From: Branchinecta lynchi
Taxonomy: Eukaryota > Arthropoda > Branchiopoda > Anostraca > Branchinectidae
Direction: 5' to 3'
NCBI GenBank assembly: GCA_023053575.1
Contig: JAKZAP010000005.1
Location: forward strand, 1,798,001 to 1,862,000
Length of the DNA: 64,000 nt
The position numbers and the translations under genes are program-made. The notes under the pieces are model-generated. The model had not been told where the DNA came from and searched no databases. It worked only from the letters and a program-made list of their open reading frames with translations. The first letter of the stretch is position 1. Each line of letters begins with the position of its first letter. Shown here in pieces: positions 12,801 to 23,386 of the stretch.

Positions 12801-15800
12801 CGGCCAAGTGCCATATAGCGATCGCAATTTCTGTCCGTCCGTCGGTCTGTCCAGGTTTTGCTAGTTCGGGCACTTCCACATAAGCTAGGACGATAAAACT
12901 TGGCAGGCGTATCAGGGACACTAAATGATTAAGTTGGAAATATTCACTTCCCCCATCCGAGCACCGTGGAGGGAGGGGGAATCCGGAATCTTGAGGTATT
13001 TATAATTTTTGAACGGGTGACCGGATCTCGATGAAACTTGATATTTGGAACGACCTTATGCCTCAGACGACCCACTTAAAATCCGGACCGGATCCGGTAA
13101 CTTTTGGGAGGAGCTGGAGGGGGCAACCGGAAATCTTGGGAAACGCTATGAGTGGAGGGAACGAGATGAAACTTGGTGGGAAGACACCCTAGCAAACACT
13201 AGATACATCATTGACATAACCGAGTCGATTCGGGCACTGTGGGGGGAGTGGAGGGAGGGGGAATCTTGAGGTATTTATAACTTTTGAACGGGTGATCGGA
13301 GCTCTATGGAACTTGATATTTGGAAAGGCCTCATGCCTCAGACGACCCACTTAAAATCCGGACCGGACCCGGTGACTTTTGGGGGGAGCTGGAGGGGGCA
13401 ACCGGAAATCTTGGAAAACGCTACGAGTGGAGGGATCGAGAGGAAACTTGGTGGGAAGACACCTAGTAAACACTAGATACATCATTGACATGACCGAGCC
13501 GATTCGGGCACTGTCGGGGGAGTGGAGGGAGGGGGAATCCGGAATCTTGAGGTATTTATAACTTTTGAACGGGTGACCGGATCTCCATGAAACTTGATAT
13601 TTGGAAAGACCTCATGCCTCAGACGACCCACTTAAAATCCGGACCGGATCCGGTGACTTTTTGGGGGAGCTGGAGGGGGCAACCGGAAATATTTGAAAAC
13701 GCCATGAGTGGAGGGATCGAGATGAAACTTGGTGGGAAGACACCTAGCAAACACTAGATATAAGATAAGATAAGATTTATTCCACTAAAAGCACAGAGGC
13801 CATGGGAAAAAATAAACACAAACAAAAATAAAAAACACAAACCAAATAAATGCTAACTATTTTACATATTCCTTTACAGGAATCTTTCTCTGTGGTTCAT
13901 CGAGACCGAAAGGAATCTTCCCAAATTTTCCATATCACCAAATATTTTACTTCCGATTACTTTTACCAACCAATCCTCCCCCCCAAATATTAACACCAAA
14001 AATTTCCCCACGAAGATCTGAAAGCTCAGGACATACGCACATTACGTGAAAAATATTTTCGTCCAAATGTCCACACATTGGGCAAAAGTAAGGACCAGAC
14101 AACACTCTTACCTTACCCAAATATCTTCTACGCATTCCTAAAGGTAGACAATCACCTCGTAAACTCATTAACAACCTCAAATGATCTGCTGGAATCCCCG
14201 CCTTAAAATAAATTTCCTCCCCCCATGTCTCTTTGGCCTTCGCGTACAACCACAATGAATCAGATGCCTCCACCCCACACTGCCATAATTGTATTTCCTG
14301 GTCATGTAACCTAACCTCCACCTCCTTAGCAATACTCACACTATTACCTGTTCTAGGTCCTTTTCCATCACACCAAAAATGAGACAAACCGCTACTATCC
14401 AAAATACTTTTAACCTGTTTTGACCACGATTCCTTTGCTCCATCCTGGAGGGATTCCAGATATGCAGCCTTTAACGGTCTTACTCTCGGCAACGCTATTA
14501 TTTTTTCCCAAAACCGTATCATACTAACAAGACGCCTACTCCTTAATGAAAATAAACCTAAATCTCCTCTTATTACTAATGAATTAATCTTGCTACTAAG
14601 GCCTAGAACTCTTTTGAAGTAGCCTAATTGCACTTGTTCTAGCTTAATACTCGGACTATACCCCCAAATTTCCGCGGCGTAATGCATTACTGGAACTAGC
14701 TTAGACGAAAACACCTGTTTATGCATTCTTAAATTATTTATCTTGACATAACCGAGCCATGCCTACTCGTAACAAGTGCCATATGAGCTCGTAGCTCTTG
14801 TTCTGCAGAAACAATCCTTAAAAACGACCAGCCAGTCGGTAGATACCTTGCCCCCCTACCCCCAATCGTTTTGACTAGTAACGCCTCTGGGTACAGGATC
14901 GGCTTCTTGGGAGTTCCCCGCTCGTTTGGTTGGTTGAAAATTTAATGTTCGTATTTTTATTCTTTAGTTACTTGGTAAATTTGACTATCTTGCTTTTTGT
15001 TGTACGCACTCTCGCTCACTCATTTCAAATAGTTTGTTGTCTTTTTTCAGAGGAGTGAGGGGGTATTTGGTAGATAGCAGGGTATATTATATAGATATTC
15101 CTTCAGCCCAAGCTGAATTTGAGACATATATTCAAATAATGCATAAAATGGATACATAAATAACAAAACAAATACATCTCCTTGTCAGGAGGACCCCTGC
15201 CAAGAAGGGCAGAAATATCGCTGCCAAAGCATCGTAGCTGACATATCCATTTTATACATTATTTGAAGATTTTGTTAGAATTATCATAGATTTATAGGGT
15301 AAGTAGTTGTTGTAGTTGAGGTATAATCATTAATGTACAAATTTGTATTCTCTACAGTGCGTGTTTGCTATGGGGCAGAAGGGGGGGGGGGGGCAACTGC
15401 CCCCCCCCCCCCCCCCCAGCTGAAATTTAGCGTCTTCGAAACTCTCGTCGAAACTAAGATAAGCCTACAGAATTCAAGCATTGCACGTTTATGTCAGACG
15501 ACCGACTAAGTGATCTGTTGGTCATTGGTATACCCAACCTGAAAAAGCGAAGAAGCTTGACGTCAATCGCGCAGTGGACAGTTTTTCGAATTTGAAGAAG
15601 TTTCGCCTTGGTCCATTAGTAAAATTCTCCTTGTTTATTTGTTTTTATTACGTTTTTCTTCTTGAAATAAACTGCTAATTTTCACTCGACTTGGGAAAAT
15701 CGGCTCCAACTCCCCCCCCCCCCCCCAGAATTTTGACGAAATTACGCCCCTGTTGTTTAGTGTATTCGTAGGTTAGTGTAGGAAATTAAAAAACTTGAGC

Positions 15801-18800
15801 TTGATCAAGACTTCTAACCTGTTTCTCAATAGCTACTTGTACAACCTGCTAGTCGATCCGACAATTGCTTCCACGTGCCCATCAGTTCTTATTTTCTGCA
15901 ATAAGCAAGATCTGGCTGCAGCCAAGGGACAGCAGCTACTAAAAACTACGCTGGAGAAAGAGATGTAAGTTATTAAAAAAAAATTTACTTGTATAATATA
16001 CCCTATTCTGTCTATTTACGAACAACCGGTTAAAGTTAAGTACTCACAGATACCCAAGGCCGTATCCAGGGGGGGGGGGGTAGGGGGTTGACCCCCCCCC
16101 CCCGCCCGAAACCTACAAAAGTCATAATTTTACAGGCTTTTCCCTCTTATATTTATTCCAGCAATGTTTTCTACGGATACGTCAGCTAAGATTCTTCATA
16201 AGCGATATTTCGGCCCTTCTTGGCAAGGGTCCTCGTCAGGCTTCCAATCCTCTTGTTCAACTTCGGGGAAAGAAACAAACCTGTAATAAATAACTGAAGC
16301 TTCTACCGACTATAAATATCTTATTAAAGTAAATTATCTTCAAATACTACTACAATGAAAAAACTAGTCCTGAGATTTAATTTTTGACACCGACGCTGTT
16401 TTTGCTGCACGATTGGGGCGATGACAGGAAAGGGTTTTTTCTGCATTTTGATCAACTTCGGTTTTTCTATTAATAAGGGGCTGAAAACTTAAATATTATA
16501 ATATTTATCCCTTTTCTCCTTTTCCCTCTGATCTGTGTCTTTCTTGTCCGATCCGCAGGCAACCCCCCCCCCCCCCCGAAATACTTTCCTGGATACGCGC
16601 CTGCAGATACCATAGAACCCCGATTCTTGTACCGTTATCTAGGAAGTTTTGCTTTCCGGATGTGGGGGCGTAAGACGTATTCTCGCCGTACAACATCCTT
16701 ATTGTTTGCAAGTGCAATTTAAGGTAAAATTTAAGGTTCGCTGAGGTCTCCTCCGGGAATCAAAGGGAATGGCGAGAATAGAGGAAGTCACTCCACGCGG
16801 ACTCCGCGTACGGAAAACAGAGAGAACACCGGGACTGCTTGCAAAGTGGATTTTGTTAAACAAAAAATTATGCAGTTGATGAAATTAGTCTTGTTCCAGT
16901 TTATTTTTGGTTTTCTTTATTCTGACTGTTTTAATTAATTTTTCATGCACTACAAAAGCAAAAATTGATTCCCCTCCGAATCTGAAAGGGAGTCCTTTTT
17001 AATAATACAACTGCAGTAAAAAAAAAAAAGTGCCAAGAAGGGCCGAAATATCGCTGATGAAAAATCATAGCTGACGTATCCGTTGTAAACATTGTTAGAA
17101 TAAAAAGGCTTTCGCCTCTTTTGATGATGGTGATGATAATCGGAGCATTCCCCGTCCGTGGGGACTCGCGAGAATACGGGGAGTGAGCCCCCGGGACAAA
17201 CAAAAACGCAGGGAGTCCTCGGGGAACGACGAGAATAAGCTGATAGTCATATATGCGGAGAATGCGGGTGTGGGACCGTTGGCTTCGAATGCGAGCCGTT
17301 TCCTGCACAATGTATTCACTATGCGCCACTGCTTTACTGTTTACCTCCTTGAACTTTATTGGGGGACATTTTGGGGAGTAGACGTTATCCAGACAATCCC
17401 TTGAGAAGTGATTACCTAGACCGTTTTAGCTAGACTTGTAGCGAAAACAGGGAAACAATTTACATGACCGGTTCCTGGTGGAAAAACTTCTCAGAGACAA
17501 CCGTCGACAGCGTGATACACATCGAAGTTAGGAAAACACGGCAAGTGAGAAAATCAGCGTGGTTTTGTTAAAGGGGTTAGATATTTTTTAGATATTTAAT
17601 GCATAAAAGCCAACAAGGGCCATCGCACCACAACAACAAAGAAAAAAAAAGATATAACAACAATAACACTGTGTCAATATCTAAATTTACAGGGATATAC
17701 AATTTTCCCTGTGTACTAACCCTATCCGGAGGAACCTTCCAAATAGTTGAATGTACCGTACGAAATTTGGGTCCCCGGGTTTAGAAATATATGGAGTGAT
17801 TATGGAAGTAGGTTGCATTAGTATTATAGGTAAGACAGGTCCTTTAATATAATTCTACCCTATCAATCTTCTCCCTTAGTCCCTGTATCTCTCTCTGCAT
17901 CCACATGGCATACACCTCTGGCATGCATCCTCATACAGTGCCGTAACATGACCTAAAATAATGTTGAAATTTCGGATTTGCTTCGGCTTCGCTGTTGGCG
18001 CAAGTTATCACGATGCTCGGATGTCGCGCAAAATGCCTTCGCACTCAGGTATTTCCCTGAGAGAGAGAGAGAGATCGGTATATTTAGAAACCATAGCATA
18101 AAAAACAAGAGCTACGAGCTCATATGGCACTTGTACGAGTAGGCTGTACAAGAAAGTAGATGAGAACGTCACAGAATACACCCGCCATCCAAAAATGCGG
18201 TTAGGAAATAGAAATAGGATATTTAGTTTCACTCATTTCTGAGCAGCTCCTGCATCGTCTCGATTGTCTGTAGCAAATGCATATGACCGTTCAAACTTTC
18301 ATCCCAATAAATCCATTTGTTTGATCCCGAGACGTGCTACACGATTTCCGGTACTCACTCTATTTCCACCTACCGTGGCCGAATCTGGTTCGGAATAAAA
18401 AAAAAAATCGACCACCTAAAGCATCTTCGTTTATACCATCTATCAAGTTTCACTCGAATCTGAGCATTTTTGGAAAGTTCCGGTACCCCCCCCCCCCCTT
18501 CCACCAACATTGTCGGAGCCGGTTCGGGCCCAATCTCTTAATTCCCTGTTGCTGTCCATCAAGTTTGACTGAAATTGGAGCATAGCCTATCTGCAAGTTT
18601 CCAGTACCCCCCCCCCTACCTTGGCCGAATCCGGCCCGGACGCCAAATAACAAATCTAGGCCGCATAAACTCGGCACTGTCGAATTGCATCTCATTCGGT
18701 CCATCCGTTTGGTTTTTGTGCATGTCAAAAGTCCACCCACCCCCAATTCCCCTAATCGTGGTCGCATATGGTTCGGACGCATATTTTACATGTCGAGGCC

Positions 18801-21800
18801 ATCAATTCGTATCACCCATGAAGTTTCACTCGAATCAGACCACTCGTTCGCAATTTATAGAAGTCAATTTCCATATTTCTCTTCTCTTGCTCCCCTAAAA
18901 TGCTCGGATCTAGGAACGGAAGTTTCCGGGGGTATGTTGTGTCAGGTTCTTAAGTCAAGATAATTCGGGTCGCTAGTATGCCTGCAAAGTTTCGTTGTCG
19001 TTTTACATCTGGAACTATTCTAACTCACGACTACCGGAATTCCAGGAAACCCCCTCCAACTCCCCCCACAGAGCCCCGAAACCATCTGGCTCCGTCAATT
19101 TCATCTAGGCCTAATGCTTGTTCCATCCATTAAGTTTCGTCCCAGTCCCTCTGCTTTTAGAGTTTCTTGAGTTTTCCACCCCCCCCCCATCCCCACAGGC
19201 ATCGGGCCCGACCCGGACGTGACACTGAACGTCCGAGGCGATAGCTCATCAGACAAGTTTCATTCAAATCCGATCACCCGTTCAAAAGTTATGCACGCCA
19301 CTAGATTCCGGATTCCCCATCCACCCACTCCCCCCACGATGGTCGGGTCGGGGAAACGGCTGTTCTCAAGTCAATCTGTTCGGATCCCTGACAGACCTGC
19401 CAAGTTTCATCGCCCTAGGACATCAGGAAATATGCCGAACTCGCGGGATCGCTAGAAATCCGGACCCCCACCCCAACTCCCCCACAGTGCCCTGATCCGG
19501 ACCGGTTATGTCAATGACGTGTCTAGGACATGTGCTTGTTTTTCCCACCAAGTTTCATCCCGATCCCTCCACTTTAAGCGTTTCTCAAAATTTCCGGTTC
19601 CCTCCTCCAACTCCCCCCCAGTGTCATCGGATCCGGCCCGGATTTAAAGTGAGATGTCTGAGACACAAGGTCATCCTAAATATCAATTTTCATCAAGATC
19701 CGATCACCCGTTCGCAAGCTAAAAATACCTCAAATTTTGGCTTCACCCTTCCTCCACCCCCCCCCCAGATGGTCGAATCGGGGAATTGACTATTTCCTAT
19801 TTAATCTGGTCGGGTCCCAGACATGCCTGTCAATTTCCATCGTCCCAGCACATCAGGAAGCACGGAACTCGCGGGATCACTACAAATTCGGACTTCTCCC
19901 CCCCCCCCAACTCCCCCAAAGTGAGCGGATCCGTTCCGGTTATATCAGTCACGTATCTAGAACTTTTGCTTGTACTTTCCACCAAGTTTCATCCGGATCC
20001 CTCCACTCTAAGTGTTTTCCAAGATTTCCGGTTTTCCCCTCCAACTCCCCCCAGTGTCACCGGATCCGGTCTGAATTTAAAATGGAGGGTCTGAGACACG
20101 AAGTCCTTCCATATATCAAGTTTCATTAAGATCCGATCACCCGTTCGTAACCTAAAAATATCTCATTTTTCCTATTTTTTCCGGATTCCCCCTCCCTCCA
20201 CTCCCCTCCAGATGGTCGGATCGAGGAAGCGATAATTTCTAATTTAATCTGGTCCAGTTCCTGATATGCCTGCCAAGTTTCATCGTCCTAGCTTATCTGG
20301 AAGTGCCCGAACTAGCAAAACCGGGACCGACAGACCGACTGACGGACAGAAATTACAATCGCTATATGGCACTTGAGTAAGCTCAAGTGCCATAAAAATC
20401 AGTTTCTTACAAATTATAAATAACAAACACATACTACGATTCAGCATTGAAAACCGAAGTAAACAAGACCAAAGGTGTCGATGGGATCCCAAAAATCTAA
20501 GATTTGAGACAGACAATCGGGTCTTGTCTTCGCCAGTTCCAGTCTTTGTCAGGCTAATGATCAGAGAAAACCAAGTTCAGATATACCTCTATAGGCCATA
20601 TCTATTTTGATGATACTGACCGAGACTTCCTGCTTTACTTCTGCCAAGTTTCGGGTTTAGCCCGAAAGTCCAGCAAAAAAAGAAAATTCAGAAACAAATC
20701 CAGCGTATCCCCTTATCCCTTTAAAGAACATCTAATCAACTTTGAATAAAAGTTTGACTTAAAAAAAAAAATCCGGTTACAACCGGATTCCGGACTAATT
20801 ATATGTCCGGGTAAAAAATTATTGTCATGTACAGACTCAGCCTCTCTTCTTACCCCTTAATCTGTCATCTAATCGAACTTTTGCTTTTAACAGATTTTCC
20901 GGTTTTGGCCGGATTCCGGGCGAACTAGTTGTCCGGCGAGAAAATGGTTTTCACCATCGTATTCAACATATTGTTTTACCACTCAATCGAACATTTAATC
21001 AACTTCAAATGAAACTTTTACTTTTAACCAACTTTCCGGTTTCCACCGGATTCTGGACGAACTACTTGTTCGGCGAGAAAAATGGTCTTTTTACCTCTAA
21101 ATCAATCGCTTAATCAACTTCAAATAAATCTTCTACTTTTAACCGTTTTTTCAGGTTTTTGCCCGATTCCGGACTAACTACTTGTTCGGCGAGAAAACTG
21201 TTTTCACTATCGTGCTCACCATGCCTTCTTACCCCACAATCGACTATCACATTAGCTGTTTAAAAATATGTTGTTTGTCCCTTAATTTGAACCCCCACCC
21301 CTAAATGTAGAGCTACATAGCCCATCTACGAACTTCACCTTACCCTTGACCCAGTGAATCCTCACACCAAGTTTCATCAAAATACCTCATTCCCTTCGAG
21401 AGTTATCGTGCTCACAGACAGACGGACATTTTTGCGATGTCATAGGTATCCCTCCACTTACGTTTTGGGATCCCAAAAAGGGCACAAACGAGTTCCCATA
21501 ACGACTAGTGCGGACTTTATAGGGTAGAAGTTTATTTTGCAATCGAGTTCGATTATTGGGAGGGGCTGTTTTCGGTAGAAGGTGCGTCGTATTGGCTAGG
21601 ATAGATTTACCAAACTGCAAAATCAGGTATTTAAGCCGGACTTCAGCCCTGTGACTTTTTCTCTGGGCAAACCATCTCAGGGCAGCCCCCCCCCCCCCCA
21701 CCGAAACCTATGTGCGCTAGCTTAATATATATTTTTCCCCGCAGGAACCTTCTAAGGGAAAATCGAAGCAAATTGTTGGACAGTTCTGGAGCCTCGAACA

Positions 21801-21976
21801 ATAACACGTTCCTTGGGAAAAGGGGAAAAGATTTTGCGTTCAGTGACCTCAAACCCATTCGAATTTCCTTTGCTGAAGGCTATGCCACGAATAAGACTAT
21901 CAGTTCAAATGATGAAGGTGAAGTAACTTGTGACCTCGAATCTCTGTCTCAGTTTGTGTCGAAGTTACGAGTGTAA
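9721..21976 (+). CDS. SRPRB: Signal recognition particle receptor subunit beta (five exons)
   Basis: SRbeta is a membrane-anchored small GTPase. It holds the SRP receptor alpha subunit on the ER and helps hand ribosome-nascent-chain complexes to the translocon. Coding exons are 9721-9817, 11465-11634, 12505-12644, 15833-15964 and 21745-21976. All introns are GT-AG and phases match (1, 0, 2, 2), giving 256 residues; human SRPRB is 271. A hydrophobic anchor spans about residues 21-38. The G1 P-loop GLSGSGKT is at 52-59, the G3 motif DVPGQ at 96-100 and G4 NKQD at 159-162. The C-terminal GKRGKDFAFSDL and final coiled segment also fit the family. The start is the first in-frame ATG before the anchor. 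Nothing is broken, so the gene should be functional. Introns 1 to 4 are full of transposons. Confidence 0.95.
9865..10757. mobile_element. TA-flanked MITE in SRPRB intron 1
   Basis: The terminal inverted repeat GTTGCGTTTTTGTTC and its complement lie at the two ends, each bordered by TA (9863-9864, 10758-10759), the Tc1/mariner-type target. The arms are rich in TTTTTGCC-type phrases. A second element (9932-10341) sits inside it. No transposase frame. Confidence 0.65.
9932..10341. mobile_element. MITE with AGGCGTATTCTCGCC ends, copy 1
   Basis: The ends AGGCGTATTCTCGCCGTTCC and complement are nearly perfect over about 20 bases. The 3-bp direct repeat CTA flanks both sides (9929-9931, 10342-10344), as for PIF/Harbinger-type insertions, though a 3-bp match alone is weak. 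It is inserted in the TA-flanked MITE above. A second copy lies in intron 4 (16673-17236). Confidence 0.7.
10760..11464. other. Rest of SRPRB intron 1, nothing recognised
   Basis: No repeat family from the rest of the window and no coding frame were recognised here, apart from the branch/acceptor region before 11465. Confidence 0.4.
11465..11634 (+). CDS. SRPRB: SRPRB coding exon 2 (P-loop)
   Basis: The acceptor TTCTTTACAG ends at 11464. It codes the end of the anchor (ALLLWLKQRK), the P-loop GLSGSGKT and the switch I region up to residue 89. The donor is AAG|GTAGGT at 11635. Confidence 0.95.
11779..11804. mobile_element. Solo end of the CACTGTCAGAAG MITE family
   Basis: CACTGTCAGAAGTTTCATAA followed by CAGA matches the terminal repeat of the element at 41697-42072. 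No partner end is seen nearby. Confidence 0.5.
11926..12285 (-). mobile_element. HelA fragment in SRPRB intron 2
   Basis: The plus strand shows the complement of a HelA 3' end (AAGATCTACGAGCTC then GCACTTGTTACGAGTAGG), followed by HelA interior phrases (CATCAAGTTTCACTCG). The unit is short and strongly diverged. Confidence 0.55.
12505..12644 (+). CDS. SRPRB: SRPRB coding exon 3 (switch II)
   Basis: The acceptor GCTCTTTCAG ends at 12504. It codes KTLKVVDVPGQERVR with the G3 DxxG motif, then GLVFVIDSVSF, a core beta strand of the GTPase fold. The donor is GA|GTAAGT at 12645. Confidence 0.95.
12781..14802 (+). mobile_element. HelA copy inside the hAT-B MITE (intron 3)
   Basis: The head is TTTTTATGGCACTTG with the hairpin GGCACTTG / CAAGTGCC, then CTGTCCGTCCGTCGG. 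About two and a half ~281-bp tandem units follow. The tail is AACAAGTGCCATATGAGC, hairpin GAGCT-CGT-AGCTC, then CTTGTT at 14797-14802. It entered the MITE inside its run of T before CTGCAG and left no target duplication. A LINE 3' end (13759-14741) interrupts it. Confidence 0.75.
13759..14741 (-). mobile_element. 5'-truncated LINE, 3' end of ORF2
   Basis: The minus-strand frame (stop side 13947, open to the truncation at about 14741) gives 259 residues of the ORF2 C-terminus. It has VMHYAAEIWGYSPS, then a Cys/His motif CPMCGHLDENIFHVMCVCPE near the end, as in the C-terminal zinc knuckle of many non-LTR elements. Frame intact, so the insertion is fairly young. The 3' UTR ends in a repeated AAGAT tail (13760-13776, plus-strand sense). 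The target is HelA between ACTAGATA and TTGACATAACC. Same family as 63234-64000. Confidence 0.8.
15095..15300 (+). mobile_element. Decayed Penelope-like ribozyme element
   Basis: Left arm: CCTTCAGCCCAAGCTGAATT and ATTCAAATAATGCATAAAAT. Right arm: the complement CCATTTTATACATTATTTGA. Between them is AGGACCCCTGCCAAGAAGG, a worn version of the hammerhead-like helix II, with GAAATATCGCTG. The CTGANGA core is lost (GTCAGGA), so it is not expected to be active. Confidence 0.5.
15360..15760. repeat. G/C homopolymer-bearing repeat in intron 3
   Basis: Long G then C runs (15380-15418) and another C run (15712-15726) followed by ATTACGCCCCTG, a hAT-like terminus. I could not find a matching left end or target duplication. 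Confidence 0.35.
15833..15964 (+). CDS. SRPRB: SRPRB coding exon 4 (NKQD motif)
   Basis: The acceptor TTTCTCAATAG ends at 15832. It completes D136, then codes YLYNLLVDP and the guanine-specificity motif in VLIFCNKQDLAAAKG. The donor is AT|GTAAGT at 15965. Confidence 0.95.
16148..16519 (-). mobile_element. Penelope-like ribozyme element in hAT-C
   Basis: Flanked by a 10-bp direct repeat TTTTCCCTCT (16138-16147, 16520-16529) made from the MITE sequence. Holds one hammerhead-like motif on the minus strand (16190-16250). It is followed by a body segment that is also seen, diverged, at 42460-42540 (GCTGTTTTTGCTG and TCTGCATTTTGAT). Confidence 0.75.
16190..16250 (-). ncRNA. Hammerhead-ribozyme-like motif (helix I AAGC/GCTT)
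   Basis: Minus strand: helix I strand AAGC, core CTGACGA, helix II GG-A-CCCTT, loop GCCAAG and AAGGGCC, then GAAA, TATC and GCTT. The outer helix I pairs GATT with AATC across an internal loop. All conserved hammerhead core bases are present. Helix III would be only the A-U pair with two loop bases, as in the minimal hammerheads of Penelope-like elements. Confidence 0.65.
16673..17236. mobile_element. MITE with AGGCGTATTCTCGCC ends, copy 2
   Basis: The left end AGACGTATTCTCGCCG and right end GGGGAACGACGAGAATA are diverged relatives of the ends at 9932-10341. The interior matches that copy in opposite orientation. It carries a truncated ribozyme-element piece at 17030-17100. No clear target duplication. 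Confidence 0.6.
17030..17100 (+). mobile_element. Truncated ribozyme-element 3' piece
   Basis: Follows a run of A and starts in the middle of helix II (TGCCAAGAAGGGCCGAAA), then TATCGCTGATGAAAAATC and the family's AGCTGACGTATCCG. The CTGANGA half is missing, so no ribozyme can form from this copy alone. Confidence 0.6.
17400..17847. mobile_element. TTAA-type MITE relative in intron 4
   Basis: Reverse-orientation copy of the repeat at 58490-58775: ACACGGCAAGTGAGAAAATC, GTAGGTTGCATTAGTATTAT and the end GACAGGTCCT followed by TTAA at 17844. The other end is truncated. Confidence 0.55.
18104..20399 (-). mobile_element. HelA copy in SRPRB intron 4
   Basis: The plus strand starts with the complement of the HelA tail (AACAAGAGCTACGAGCTC, ATGGCACTTG) and ends with the complement of the head hairpin (GCTCAAGTGCCATAAAAA). 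The interior is about 2 kb of diverged tandem units with phrases AAGTTTCATC, GATCCGATCACCCGTTC and CCAACTCCCCCC. More diverged than the copy at 23387, so older. Confidence 0.75.
20465..21480 (-). mobile_element. HelB copy in SRPRB intron 4
   Basis: The plus strand begins AAGACCAAAGGTGTCGATGG then GATCCC, and ends ACTTACGTTTTGGGATCCC. In between are ~120-140-bp units containing CCGGATTCCGG and AACTACTTGTTCGGCGAGAA. No coding frame. Confidence 0.75.
21745..21976 (+). CDS. SRPRB: SRPRB coding exon 5 (C-terminus)
   Basis: The acceptor TTTTTCCCCGCAG ends at 21744. It completes M180 and codes residues 181-256 (LLRENRSK through FVSKLRV), then stop TAA at 21974-21976. LGKRGKDFAFSDL matches the conserved SRbeta C-terminal segment. 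Confidence 0.94.
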
Positions 21977-22263
21977 GAGTGTCAAATTTGAAAAAATCCT
22001 GTTGATTTGTATAATTGGTGTTTCGGAAAGTGAAATAAGAAGTTTCTTTCTGTCATTCTTTTTTTACTAATATAAAATATTTTTTTGTGGAATAACCGAA
22101 ACTGCTGGATCTTAGCTACTCCAAGGCCCACTGTTCGGTAGCCGGCTCTCAAAAAGGAAATTGAAAATAAGAGGTATTCAGCTTATCAGCGTTTAGCTCA
22201 TCACACGCCTCTACCGGACCTTTTTCCCACTGTCATGCACTGGATACCACAGCAGTCTATGAG
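21977..22263 (+). other. SRPRB 3' UTR and downstream flank
   Basis: AT-rich sequence after the stop. No exact AATAAA is seen; AATATAAAATAT (22069-22080) could hold a variant polyadenylation signal. The end of the transcript cannot be placed. Confidence 0.35.
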
Positions 22264-22520
22264 CGTGTTCCATCCTATTACCGTAGTTACTACGCATGAC
22301 GTCACGAATTCTGTTTTTTTGCCGTCAAGGCTGGAACGATTTTTCTATTTTCCAGCAGGATCTCACGCCAGGGGCGAATCCGACCAATCACGTTACAGAG
22401 ATGCGTAGTTACTACGCTCCCGAGCATGGTAAGCAAATAGTAACTGGTTGGAACGGTCAGCGTAGTAACTTTTCGTGAGGATGGAACGGAAATAGTAACT
22501 AATAGTAACTATTGTCCAGC
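22264..22520. mobile_element. MITE with GCGTGTTCCATCC ends, copy 1 (right end lost)
   Basis: Matches 54728-55028 over most of its length (TACCGTAGTTACTACGCATG, CAGCAGGATCTCACGCC, AACTAATAGTAACTATTG). The right terminal repeat is missing. Confidence 0.65.
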
Positions 22521-23386
22521 AGATTCCGTTTCTGAGTGTTTGCCACGGAAACATGGGTTGTTACTGAAAGGTTCAGGTTCTGTCTTCGGTATTTCATGCC
22601 TCTTCACTGAGAGAATGTGAAGTAATCATGTTAACGATAGGAATAGCTGCGATAAAATCACGGTCGTGAATTACAAAAGTTAGGTAAGCGATTCTCACTT
22701 TCCGGTTAATTCGGTGAGATTCATTTGGTGGTAATTCACCGGATTTTTCTTTAGTCCGTTTCTATTACTAGACTTGCCGAACTCGGTTGTTTAAGGCGGT
22801 TCTGACAAGAGTTCTATCCATTACGAAATTCGGTTGTTATACCGCTCTCGATCTGTTCCTTATTTTTTTTTTGGTTAGTTTTTCGGTATAGTAAGAATTT
22901 ATTATTTGCTTCAACCTAGTTACTGAGTTCGGTAACTTAAGTTGCATTTGTTTAGCTCTCGTTCTTTACCCTTTACGGTAGCTTCAGGGGTTGCTGTTCA
23001 TTATTTTACTTCTTAGGATTGCAGTACTTCAGGAATAAGCATGTCTCTTTACGTGAAAACTAGCCTACTTTTGTTTGCTGCAAATTCCGAACAAATGTAC
23101 TTTGCATCTACTTTACCCTGGATCGCCCCTTTCGTTTCGCCAGACAGCTCTGGGTAATAGGTAATCTTGGGATCGCAAAATGGCACATTTATCGTCGGTG
23201 TTTCCACAAATTTTCGCCTGTGGCGCATTTCGCAGTCTTCACTAGTTAGACAAAAGGTGCGTCATTTAGTTGGCGTTTTAGGCTGGAATTTTGGGGGGCT
23301 TTAACCATGTTAAAAGCTAGAATTTGCATGGGATGTAGTTGAATTTTGCCAGAAAAAGAGGCGGATTCAAAAAAAATTTTGTCGTG
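22521..23386. other. Intergenic, no gene
   Basis: No coding frame. From about 23260 the sequence resembles a RepC interior piece (compare GCCAGAAAAA and GGCGGATT with 4390-4420). Confidence 0.4.

Larger units (their letters stand above)
12750..14889. mobile_element. hAT-B MITE, copy 2, split by HelA
   Basis: Left part 12750-12780 (G tract, then TTCGTCAAAACTGTCGG) and right part 14803-14889 (CTGCAGAAAC through AACGCCTCTG). They are flanked by GGTACACG (12742-12749) and GGTACAGG (14890-14897), a 7/8 target duplication. Joined in the mind, the two parts match copies 1 and 3. The HelA element sits between them. Confidence 0.7.
16055..16613. mobile_element. hAT-C MITE in intron 4, split by a ribozyme element
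   Basis: Begins CAAGGCCGTATCCAGG and ends CCTGGATACGCGCCTG. It is flanked by the perfect 8-bp duplication CAGATACC (16047-16054, 16614-16621). G and C tracts lie just inside the ends. The MITE body is interrupted at 16148-16519. Confidence 0.85.

Noticed and set aside
13045..13561. Two related frames containing RALWGEWREGES and GNLVGRHL
   Set aside because: They are translations of successive HelA tandem units, not a repeat protein.
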